Part shown: piece by piece, positions 40,834 to 48,969 of the stretch
Layout of the letters: every line of letters begins with the position of its first letter
Numbering within the stretch: the stretch's first letter is position 1
Source of the DNA: Coriobacteriia bacterium
GTDB taxonomy: Bacteria > Actinomycetota > Coriobacteriia > Coriobacteriales > UBA8131
Reading direction: 5' to 3'
DNA length: 55,006 nt
NCBI GenBank assembly: GCA_009784945.1
Contig: WQXH01000008.1
Location: 1 to 55,006, forward strand
The notes under the pieces: generated by a model
Seen by the model: the letters and a program-made list of their open reading frames with translations, nothing else
Databases searched by the model: none
What the model was told of the DNA's origin: nothing
Translations under genes and position numbers: made by a program

Positions 40834-43032
40834 ATGCCTGGTGTTAAATCAAGGGGCGCAATAAGAAAAAGCATCAAGGGCGGCTTGCATGCCTTCATAG
40901 CTCTCGTATTAGCTGGAATGCTGCTCATGAGCATGAGTGTGCCTGTAACTGCCTTTGGCGCAGATGATGATGCAAACGAGGAGCAAGCACCTGCAGCAGC
41001 AGGAAGCGTCCCCTCAAGCAGTGCTTCTTCTCCTGATGCGCGGCCATCAGTATTACTCGTAGACGCCTCGCTAGGCGATTTGGACGACTTTAGAGACTAT
41101 TGGCTGGGAAACACATTTGAGATAGTTGCTCAAGACGACGAACTGGTCTTGATGACGGCAGCAAGCCCGCTTTGGTGGTCTGGGGGTGATGCCCCAGAGG
41201 TTTCAAGCACCGCTGTCGAGGACTCTGGCGAAACCCCGGACACTACTCAGAGTGCCGAGCGCACAGGAAATGACAATGCGCCACCAACCTACCTGCTCGG
41301 TAGCGAAGCTGGAAAGCCCTTGACGAGTGAGTCTATTGCCTGGGCCTTAGACAGTATTGCTGAGCTTGCCATCAAAAGAGAGCAGCAAAGCAAGACGGTT
41401 ATAGTTGCTGCGGGCGCAACTGGCCTGCAAGCAAGGATCTATGCCCAGGACTTGGGAAGCATTCGTCAGTCCGACCGTGCAGACCTGGTTGGCTTGGTGT
41501 TTCTCGGAACACCTCACTCGGGCTACAGCGTAGCAGCAGACTACTCCACGCTGGAGATCTGGGAGACGCTCGCAGCCTCTGCCGGTTTTGAGGCTCAAGA
41601 CCTGGCTCCACAAAGCGATTTCTTAACCAAGCTCAATGACACACCCATGCCAGGCGTGGTGCAACTGTTACAAATTCAGGGTCAAGCCTCTAACTTTGGC
41701 TTTGGTACAACCGATGCGGCAACGGTTATATCTGATATGAGCTGGCCGGAAGTCAGCGCTCAACAGCTTTCAACGGCTAAGGTTTCGGCAACCATATCTC
41801 GTGGCATTGGACTTGCGCAACACTGGGGCCCAGCTACACACGAAAACACCTACGGTGCCAGAGCTCTTGATGCCAACGCAGTTTTGCGTTTGCCCAACTA
41901 TGTGTCTTACTTCACCTCACCAGAGGTAATGAAAGAAGTGCGTCAATTCTATGAAGCTAGATTTCCGCAGAGCACGCCGGTAACGCATGTCAGCTCTGTG
42001 CTTGTGCTGGACACCTCGGGCTCTATGCATGAAGTCTTAGAGGATGGTGGAACCAAGAAAGACGCAGCCATCAGCGCATCATTACTGTACCTGCAGGCGG
42101 TAGATTTTCGCAGCACGCATCCCTTTGCCGTGCCGGAAGACGTAACCGTTGTCACCTTCAATCATGAAGTGGCCACCGTTACTACGAGCTATGACGATGC
42201 AGCCTTAAAGGCTGTTGAAGGCATTGATGTTCCTTTTTACGCAAACACTGACATCGGCCTCGGTCTACAGACGGCACTTGCAGCAATGGCTAACAAGCCG
42301 CTCAATGCTGAGCAGCAAATACTATTGCTCTCAGACGGCATCAGTACCGTGGGTATGAACAATAGCGAGATACTCAGCGGCCCAGTTGCAGAAGCAGCAC
42401 GCAGGGGCGTTGTAATTGACGTGGTTGCCTTAGGCAATATGGAACAGTTAGATGTTGATTTTCTTCAACAAGTTGCCTCAGCCACCGGCGGCGTGCTCTA
42501 CCAGAATCGTGATATTTATGGGCTGATGGTCAGCTTTTTGTCTTCACGCTATACCTCCTTAGGTCTTCAGACGCTGGAGGCAGAAGTAGAGCCAGGAGCA
42601 ACCGTACTCACTGAACTGGGCACCCTGGAAGAAAACATGAGGTCTTTTGAGATTGGAGTGCTTTCTGAGGGAGAGCTGCCACCCTGGAAGCTTCTTTTAG
42701 ATGGAGAAGAAGTTGAGGTAATTGCTGACTCAAACAATGATAGCACCTATGGATTCTTAAGCATCAATCTTGATTCGCCCGCTGCTGGAAGCTACGCAAT
42801 TGAGATGAAAGAGGTTGCCGGCAGGGTTCATGTTTTTGCTGTGGGTCAGATGGGTGTTGCTGAGAGGGTCAGCGGCGGTGTTCAGGCCGTGGACAACTCC
42901 TTGCTCTTCCTGGCTGGTGCCGGTGCCTTGCTACTGCTGCTGGTTATTATCGTAACTGCCAATGGCTTGGCTCAGGGCAAGAAGAAGAAGCAAGCTGCTC
43001 TTGCTGCTCAAGACCTGCAAAGCAAAGTTTAG
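40834..43032 (+). CDS. Exported degenerate alpha/beta-hydrolase plus VWA protein
   Basis: Protein of 732 residues. The N-terminal hydrophobic stretch (about 17-45) is a signal peptide. Residues about 65-370 follow an alpha/beta-hydrolase layout (VIVAAGATGLQARIYAQ then LVFLGTPHSG), but the nucleophile elbow GxSxG is replaced by AAGATG, so the usual Ser is missing. A VWA domain (about 386-570) has the MIDAS motif LDTSGSMHE and LLSDGIST. A C-terminal transmembrane helix (about 688-711) and KKKK tail anchor it, leaving the main domains outside. It probably binds rather than cleaves. Four bases separate it from the FHA gene. The start at ATG 40834 is preferred because upstream codons overlap that gene. 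Confidence 0.75.
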   Translation: MPGVKSRGAIRKSIKGGLHAFIALVLAGMLLMSMSVPVTAFGADDDANEEQAPAAAGSVPSSSASSPDARPSVLLVDASLGDLDDFRDYWLGNTFEIVAQDDELVLMTAASPLWWSGGDAPEVSSTAVEDSGETPDTTQSAERTGNDNAPPTYLLGSEAGKPLTSESIAWALDSIAELAIKREQQSKTVIVAAGATGLQARIYAQDLGSIRQSDRADLVGLVFLGTPHSGYSVAADYSTLEIWETLAASAGFEAQDLAPQSDFLTKLNDTPMPGVVQLLQIQGQASNFGFGTTDAATVISDMSWPEVSAQQLSTAKVSATISRGIGLAQHWGPATHENTYGARALDANAVLRLPNYVSYFTSPEVMKEVRQFYEARFPQSTPVTHVSSVLVLDTSGSMHEVLEDGGTKKDAAISASLLYLQAVDFRSTHPFAVPEDVTVVTFNHEVATVTTSYDDAALKAVEGIDVPFYANTDIGLGLQTALAAMANKPLNAEQQILLLSDGISTVGMNNSEILSGPVAEAARRGVVIDVVALGNMEQLDVDFLQQVASATGGVLYQNRDIYGLMVSFLSSRYTSLGLQTLEAEVEPGATVLTELGTLEENMRSFEIGVLSEGELPPWKLLLDGEEVEVIADSNNDSTYGFLSINLDSPAAGSYAIEMKEVAGRVHVFAVGQMGVAERVSGGVQAVDNSLLFLAGAGALLLLLVIIVTANGLAQGKKKKQAALAAQDLQSKV

Positions 43033-43058
43033 GCTCAGTTTGAAGGGTTGTAACACAA

Positions 43059-44501
43059 GTGCAAATTGCAGGAAAATCCATTGCAGGACCCAGACCTCTC
43101 AATGAGGATAATTACTACTACTTTGACTTTTCAAAGTCGCCCACACAAAAGACCTTTACCAATGGCATTACCGCCTTTTTAATGGTAAGCGATGGCATGG
43201 GAGGTCATGAAGGCGGCGACGTTGCCTCAGCAATAGCCTGCAATGCGGCTGAAAGCTACATGAACTCTCTGCTGGCGCTGGAAGGCGACTTCATTGAACT
43301 TAATGTACCCTTTGCCCTCAACGAAATAGTTGCTACTGCCAATGAGGCAATTGCCGAGTACTCTGCAGAACACAACATGCCCAACATGGGAGCCACTTTT
43401 GTAGGTGCATTTATCGGTACTAACAAGACCTGGATTGGCCATGTGGGAGACAGTCGCGCCTATAAGATCAGTCGCGGCAAGATGACGCAGCTCACCAGGG
43501 ATCACTCAATGATAGGCAAGATGTTGGCCGACGGCTTGCTTACCGAAGAGCAAGCGCAGCACCACCCCAACCGAAACGCCATAGAGCGTGCCCTGGGCTT
43601 TACCGATGATGGCCCAGAGATCAATGAACTCTACTTTGGTCGAGGCGAGGCCTTGCTGCTTTGTAGCGACGGACTCTCCTCGATTGTATGTGCAGACGAA
43701 ATGGCACAATGTGTTTTGGTGTCTGAATCTATTGACGATGCAGTAGACGACTTGCTCAGCCTGGCAGAGAAGAAAAATACCGATGACAACGCCACCGTGG
43801 TCATGGCTACACGCAGCTGGACATCAATGAAGGCTCGCGCACCAAAGCCGAGTACATCAGGCAAGCTCGCAGGAGGCGTTAAGCTTGGAAAGCTCTTCTC
43901 AAGCTCTCGCAGTAAAGTCATTGCTGCCTTTGCCGTGTGCTTATGTGCTGCAGTGATAGCCCTATTAATCATGACTTTTGCTTCCAGCGGAGGAGGCGGC
44001 GGCGGTGGCGGTGGTGGAGGCGTGATGCCTGTAACCACTGTTGCGGAAACACAGCCTGCACCAGAGGGCGGTGAGGAAAACTCCACCGCGGATTCCACGG
44101 AGGTCGGCGCTGGCAACCAGGAACCAATCATTGCTGAGCAACCCAATCTAGCCTCATTACAGGACAATACCAGCATCATGAGAACCAAAAAATCTCCAAT
44201 GATAGACGATAACCCCTATCTACAATTCGTCAATACGGAGGGTGAGCTCAAGCAGTTCCCTCGAACTGGAAATACTATTGGCGGGAGGTTTAATGGCGTT
44301 GATCAGCAGTTGTTTATATCCCTAGAAACTATTGAACTGGATGGCGACCACTACCACGTATTAGCCAAAGATTATCTCCGATCCGATAGCGATCTCCACA
44401 ATCAACTTAAGGCGCTTCTACAATTTCCAGCAAACCTCGGGTCTCTTGACACGCTTAAAGTTGAGTTTCTGGTCATTGACACAGAGTACATTGCGAAGTG
44501 A
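43059..44501 (+). CDS. PP2C-family Ser/Thr phosphatase, membrane-anchored
   Basis: Protein of 480 residues. The PP2C/PstP-type catalytic domain spans about 1-250: NEDNYYYF, MVSDGMGGHEGGD, GATFVGAF, HVGDSRAYK, LTRDHSM, LCSDGLSS and the late DDNATVV, keeping the metal-binding Asp residues. A basic linker leads to a transmembrane helix (about 286-308), then a run of ten Gly with an acidic Pro/Thr linker and an extracellular C-terminal domain of about 110 residues I cannot name. It should reverse phosphorylation by the four local kinases. GTG 43059 is the likely start, with AAGGG somewhat distant. The kinase-FHA gene starts 5 bases after its stop. Confidence 0.85.
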   Translation: MQIAGKSIAGPRPLNEDNYYYFDFSKSPTQKTFTNGITAFLMVSDGMGGHEGGDVASAIACNAAESYMNSLLALEGDFIELNVPFALNEIVATANEAIAEYSAEHNMPNMGATFVGAFIGTNKTWIGHVGDSRAYKISRGKMTQLTRDHSMIGKMLADGLLTEEQAQHHPNRNAIERALGFTDDGPEINELYFGRGEALLLCSDGLSSIVCADEMAQCVLVSESIDDAVDDLLSLAEKKNTDDNATVVMATRSWTSMKARAPKPSTSGKLAGGVKLGKLFSSSRSKVIAAFAVCLCAAVIALLIMTFASSGGGGGGGGGGGVMPVTTVAETQPAPEGGEENSTADSTEVGAGNQEPIIAEQPNLASLQDNTSIMRTKKSPMIDDNPYLQFVNTEGELKQFPRTGNTIGGRFNGVDQQLFISLETIELDGDHYHVLAKDYLRSDSDLHNQLKALLQFPANLGSLDTLKVEFLVIDTEYIAK

Positions 44502-44505
44502 CCTC

Positions 44506-46017
44506 ATGATCAGCATCGGAAGATATGAGATTCGTGGCGAGCTAGGCAGAGGTGCCATGGCAGTTGTCTGGGACGCCTGGGACACCGTATTGCTGCGCAG
44601 CGTAGCCATCAAAGAGCTCCTACACCAACCCGATGCCAAAGAATGGCTGGCAGAAGAAATGAGTAGCCGCTTTGTTCAAGAGGGCAGGCTGGCGGCTCGC
44701 TTGGTACACCCCAACATCATTACCATACATGAGGCTGATGAGATAGATGGTAGATCCATCATCGTTATGGAAAAGCTCGAGGGCACTGTTCTTTCTCAAT
44801 TGATTGACCATCACAAGCTCTCCGCAAAGCGCATCTGGGACATCCTCAGCCAACTTCTTGATGCCATTATCTATGCTCACTCATTTGGTGTTATTCATCG
44901 TGATATCAAGCCCGACAATATATACGTTACCAATCAAGGCCTGGTAAAGCTCACTGACTTTGGCATAGCCAGCCTCTCTCAGGTACAAAATAGTAGTGAC
45001 AATCTCTACATCACTGGCAGTCCCGGCTACATGGCTCCCGAGCAGGCCGAGGGCAAGCCCACCGATGTTCGTACCGATCTGTTTAGCTTTTCGGTTCTTG
45101 CCTATGAGATGCTACTGCTTCAAAACCCCTTAGGGGCAACCTCTGGCTCGTCGCGCGAGGAAATACTTCTGCGTACCAGCGCTGCAGGAGACCTCAAGCC
45201 GTTTAAGGAGATTCCTTTAATCAGCGCGGTCATCCTCAAGGGCATGAGCAAAGATCCAAAGGATCGCTATCAAGATGGAGAGAAGTACCGCAAAGCCCTG
45301 GGCTCGGCCTTCGAGCGCGAGCAGTATCGATTTTTGGCTCAGACCAAGGGCAAGCCCTTCGTGTTGGAAGGAGCTGCGCCTGCACACTTTGATGCAATAC
45401 CCGTTAAGGTGCCTAAGCCCAAGGACGACAAAGGCAGGCTGCTGCTTATGGGCACAGGCGCTTTGTTTTTAGTAATGATTTTTGGTTTGCTGGCCAATAG
45501 TGTGCCGGTGAGCCTGATTGCCATTGTTGCCCTCGTGGGCATCTTAGGCTATTGGATGTACAACAGCACCAAGACAGATAAAGGAGGTCAAGACCCGCTT
45601 GTAGGACAGGCGGTAAACTCAAGGGGCGCGCCACCGTCCAGCGCAAACCACACGCCACTAGAGGGCAGCCCGCTCTCGAATAGTTATGCGTCACCAGGAG
45701 CCTCTCTGCCTGAGGCTTCTGGCGATGCACACACTATCAACGTCAGTGTCAACTCTATAGAAAGCGGTGCGCACCACTGCACACTGAGCACCCCTATCAT
45801 CATTGGGCGCAATCGCCAGATTGGCAGCTTAACCCTCGATGACCCAGTCGTCAGTCGCGACCACCTCATTATTGAGCATTGCAAAGGCAGGCTAGTGGCA
45901 CGAGACCTCGGCAGCTTCAACGGCACACGTATTAACGAGCAGCCCCTGACAGGGGAGCGCATGCTACAGCCAGGAGACCGCCTTGGCCTTGGCTCATCAA
46001 GCATAGAAATCCTCTAA
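44506..46017 (+). CDS. Ser/Thr kinase with C-terminal FHA domain
   Basis: Protein of 503 residues. The Hanks kinase domain (about 5-265) has GELGRGAMAVVW, VAIKEL, HRDIKPDN, TDFGIA and GSPGYMAPEQ; it is the most divergent of the four kinases here. Two hydrophobic helices (about 311-350) form a hairpin, so the C-terminal part stays in the cytoplasm: a Ser/Pro linker and an FHA domain (about 411-503; IIIGRNRQIGS, VSRDHLIIEH, GSFNGTRIN). It has no extracellular sensor, so it may be the downstream relay that docks on phosphorylated partners. ATG 44506 begins the conserved fold; the frame is open upstream to 44446 inside the phosphatase gene. Confidence 0.85.
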   Translation: MISIGRYEIRGELGRGAMAVVWDAWDTVLLRSVAIKELLHQPDAKEWLAEEMSSRFVQEGRLAARLVHPNIITIHEADEIDGRSIIVMEKLEGTVLSQLIDHHKLSAKRIWDILSQLLDAIIYAHSFGVIHRDIKPDNIYVTNQGLVKLTDFGIASLSQVQNSSDNLYITGSPGYMAPEQAEGKPTDVRTDLFSFSVLAYEMLLLQNPLGATSGSSREEILLRTSAAGDLKPFKEIPLISAVILKGMSKDPKDRYQDGEKYRKALGSAFEREQYRFLAQTKGKPFVLEGAAPAHFDAIPVKVPKPKDDKGRLLLMGTGALFLVMIFGLLANSVPVSLIAIVALVGILGYWMYNSTKTDKGGQDPLVGQAVNSRGAPPSSANHTPLEGSPLSNSYASPGASLPEASGDAHTINVSVNSIESGAHHCTLSTPIIIGRNRQIGSLTLDDPVVSRDHLIIEHCKGRLVARDLGSFNGTRINEQPLTGERMLQPGDRLGLGSSSIEIL

Positions 46018-46049
46018 CAACAGCGCGTGGAAGGACAAGAGGAAAAGAG

Positions 46050-46757
46050 ATGGAAAAAAAGAACAACAACACCATTATTTGGGTAATCGCCGGAGTGCTC
46101 TGCGTAGGAGCACTCCTCCTCTTCGTAACCGCCAACACCGGCGGCGGAGGCGGTGGTGGTGTATCTGGCGGCGCTGGAACTCCTGGAGAAGGAGCTAACA
46201 TGACTTCGACTGAAAACAACAATACATCTTCCGATGGCACTCCAATCGACTGGGTCAACTACGGCGATGAACCCCTTCCTGAGGAGTTTGCCCCTGGTGC
46301 TTTTGGCGACCCAATTGATGCAGAAACATCTCTAGATGTGCCAACGGTCACAGAAGTGAGGAAAGGTCTGGAAAATCGCGGTCTTGAAGACTTGCCATTA
46401 ACAGTAGACTTTGCCATTGATGGCACTTACTCCCTTCCAGTTGAATTGAATAGCGACTCGAATGACAAGTACCCTTCTTATACAATCGATTACTTGTCCA
46501 GTAGCGACATTACTTGGGTAATCTACGTTAATAATGGCTACTATCTTGCACGACCCTTGGTAGAGATTGACACCGCTACACCGATTGTCCTCTCAGAATC
46601 CGATTATATTGTTGGTTATAACGGTGATGACAATACTTTTGTGACTTCTAATCCTCCTGCTGACCAAATGATTGTGGTAAAGGTCGACCGTATAGACAAG
46701 GCTACCTTGGACGGATACACCTTGGATGAGCTAGAAAAAGTTTGGGGAGCGCAATGA
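46050..46757 (+). CDS. Small membrane protein with Gly-rich linker, unknown domain
   Basis: Protein of 235 residues. A short polar N-terminus, one transmembrane helix (about 9-28, IIWVIAGVLCVGALLLFV), a run of seven Gly, then a Ser/Thr/Asn-rich linker and an extracellular domain of about 160 residues with alternating strands (TVDFAIDGTYSLPVEL, WVIYVNNGYYL). I recognise no family. The helix plus poly-Gly layout matches the phosphatase and kinase proteins in this operon, so it may be a sensor partner that has lost or never had a catalytic part. Its stop overlaps the next start (ATGA). AGAGGA precedes ATG 46050. Confidence 0.65.
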   Translation: MEKKNNNTIIWVIAGVLCVGALLLFVTANTGGGGGGGVSGGAGTPGEGANMTSTENNNTSSDGTPIDWVNYGDEPLPEEFAPGAFGDPIDAETSLDVPTVTEVRKGLENRGLEDLPLTVDFAIDGTYSLPVELNSDSNDKYPSYTIDYLSSSDITWVIYVNNGYYLARPLVEIDTATPIVLSESDYIVGYNGDDNTFVTSNPPADQMIVVKVDRIDKATLDGYTLDELEKVWGAQ

Positions 46758-48922
46758 AGTTAAAGTCGCCCCTATGCTGCCTTCTTGCAGCAGCTTTAGT
46801 AATAACGCTCACACCCTTCTCTCACTTGGTGTCTAGCGAAAAGGCTTATGCAAACAACGGTAACGACAACTCTGGCAGCGATACTATCGTAGTTTCGCTA
46901 GGAGACTCTTACTCATCTGGTGAGGGCTGCGAGCCCTTCTATGGTCAAGACGGGTCTGAAAAAGAAAAGGCAGTGAATCACGACTTTCTGGCTCATCGAT
47001 CTGAAAAGGCTTGGCCCGGCTTACTCACAGTTCCAAGTCTTTCGCAAAATGCTCCAACAGGGCAATGCGTCAGCATACAGTTAAGTGAATACAGAGACAA
47101 TAATTGGTTTTTTGCTGCTGTATCCGGTGCAGAAACAAAGCATGTCTACAAGTCTACGCAGGAAAAGAGGTATGCTAGGAAGCTAGTTTTTAATCCTCCG
47201 GCGGTAGACTTGCCACATCAGTTAAAGGTTATCTCTCAAAACAATCTGCATGACAAAGTAAACATTGTGACAATGACAATAGGTGGAAATGACCTCGGCT
47301 TTGGAGATGTTATTGAAACAGCAGTTAAAGACTTACGAGGCGTAAGGGGCGGAAGTCTGTATAAAAGAGTAGATAAAGCACTGGAGCTCTATAACTCTGA
47401 AGTAGCAGGCAGGCTGGAGACCACCTATAGAGAGGTGCAGCAATCAGCAGGAGTTCAAGCTGCGATTGTAGTTGCTGGATATCCAGCGCTAATAAATGTT
47501 AACGGCTCTGGTGGAGTATTCTCGAAATATGAAGCCTGGAAAATTAACTCAGGGATTGCCACAATTAATGCCAGGATTGACACTTTGATTACGAAACTAC
47601 GAGTTAACGACAAACAGAAGCTCAATATTTACTTTGTGTGTGTCATGGACTATTTTGACGGCAAAGAAGCGTATACCGCTGACCCATTTATCAATCCGAT
47701 TTACTACTTTGCAAAAGACCAAGATCTTACTTCAGGGGTAAGCCAGTACTCCATGCACCCCAATAGATTTGGTCAAGAAGCCTACGCTGAGGCTGTCCAG
47801 AAGCAAATTGATATATTACTAGGGGCGAAAACACCCTCTTCAGGCATCCAAGCAACCTCACTGGTCTTTGACGTCTCTGGCTCAATGGATGAATTTGCGG
47901 GTGCCAGTGGCATGAGCAAGCTCCAAGCTGCGAGAGACCAAGCAAGAGGCTTTGTTCACGGCATGAGGTCTCTTGCAAACTACAGTGGGCATTCTGCCGA
48001 TGTAGGAATAGTCTCCTTTGCATCCGACGCTCGCGTGGAGCACAGCCTCAGCTCCGACTACTCATCCTTGGAGCATTCCATTAATTCGTTGAGCACCTGG
48101 GGGCTCACCAACATTGCTGCGGGCATGAATCTGGGAATCCAACAACTGGAGGGCTCCGATGGAGACAAGGTGATGCTCCTGCTTTCCGATGGCTACGACA
48201 ATATGTCAAGTTATGGCGAGATAATGCAGGCAGCTCAAGATGCCAAGGACAGGGGCATTAAAATTTACACCGTTGGTTTTGGCCTACCAGGAGACCTCGA
48301 CACAGACTTGCTCCAAGAGATTGCCACCCTCACTGGTGGCTCATATTCCTATCAGGACTCAACCAACTTAATACATGCATCAGTAGGCTTGTTTGGCGAT
48401 ATGATTTATAACCAACTGGCCGTTGACCATGATATCTTGGCAGACGAAATGGGCGATGTTGCTCAAGATGAGACGGTGCAGGCGGCAACGCTTGCGGTAA
48501 CAGAAAATGGCAGCTTGCAAACCTTCTTGTATTGGCCGGGTAGCGAGCTGGTTTTGGAGCTTCACGACCCCAGTGGCACGGTAGTCAAAGAGGGATATCC
48601 CGGCTACACCATAGATGATAGCTCCATACCCATACTGGCTACCGTTGAAAATGCCAGGCAAGGGGAGTGGACGCTCTTTGTGCACGGTAAGGAAGTCTCT
48701 ATGCCAAGAGAGCCATACTATTTGATTAGCGCTTTTCAGCAAAGCCCCATCAGGGCAGCTGTAGGTGGCGGCGGCGGCATGGGAACAGACAACGGCGGCA
48801 TGCTCATGGGGCTTTTGGTTGCCGTGGCAATTATGGGAGTGGCAGGTGCTGTGTACTTGAGCCGCAATAGAAACAAGCAGGTGACCCCAGAAGAAATTTT
48901 TAACAAGAAAAGCCAACAATAG
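46754..48922 (+). CDS. Exported SGNH/GDSL esterase fused to VWA domain
   Basis: Protein of 722 residues. Signal peptide 1-34 (MKLKSPLCCLLAAALV). An SGNH-hydrolase domain (about 45-356) has block I VVSLGDSYSSGEG, block III TIGGNDLGFG and block V YSMHPNRFGQEAY, giving Ser, Gly, Asn and His; it may deacylate wall polymers or glycans. A VWA domain (about 369-552) has LVFDVSGSMDE and LLSDGYDN. A C-terminal region with beta strands and a Gly run precedes a transmembrane helix (about 679-702) and a basic tail. GGGGAG at good spacing precedes ATG 46754, which overlaps the previous stop. Its layout parallels the degenerate hydrolase-VWA protein at 40834, here with an intact catalytic set. Confidence 0.8.
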   Translation: MKLKSPLCCLLAAALVITLTPFSHLVSSEKAYANNGNDNSGSDTIVVSLGDSYSSGEGCEPFYGQDGSEKEKAVNHDFLAHRSEKAWPGLLTVPSLSQNAPTGQCVSIQLSEYRDNNWFFAAVSGAETKHVYKSTQEKRYARKLVFNPPAVDLPHQLKVISQNNLHDKVNIVTMTIGGNDLGFGDVIETAVKDLRGVRGGSLYKRVDKALELYNSEVAGRLETTYREVQQSAGVQAAIVVAGYPALINVNGSGGVFSKYEAWKINSGIATINARIDTLITKLRVNDKQKLNIYFVCVMDYFDGKEAYTADPFINPIYYFAKDQDLTSGVSQYSMHPNRFGQEAYAEAVQKQIDILLGAKTPSSGIQATSLVFDVSGSMDEFAGASGMSKLQAARDQARGFVHGMRSLANYSGHSADVGIVSFASDARVEHSLSSDYSSLEHSINSLSTWGLTNIAAGMNLGIQQLEGSDGDKVMLLLSDGYDNMSSYGEIMQAAQDAKDRGIKIYTVGFGLPGDLDTDLLQEIATLTGGSYSYQDSTNLIHASVGLFGDMIYNQLAVDHDILADEMGDVAQDETVQAATLAVTENGSLQTFLYWPGSELVLELHDPSGTVVKEGYPGYTIDDSSIPILATVENARQGEWTLFVHGKEVSMPREPYYLISAFQQSPIRAAVGGGGGMGTDNGGMLMGLLVAVAIMGVAGAVYLSRNRNKQVTPEEIFNKKSQQ

Positions 48923-48969
48923 GTAACTATTGAGGCATGTGATAAAGCAAGAAAAAGAGAGTAAATGCT

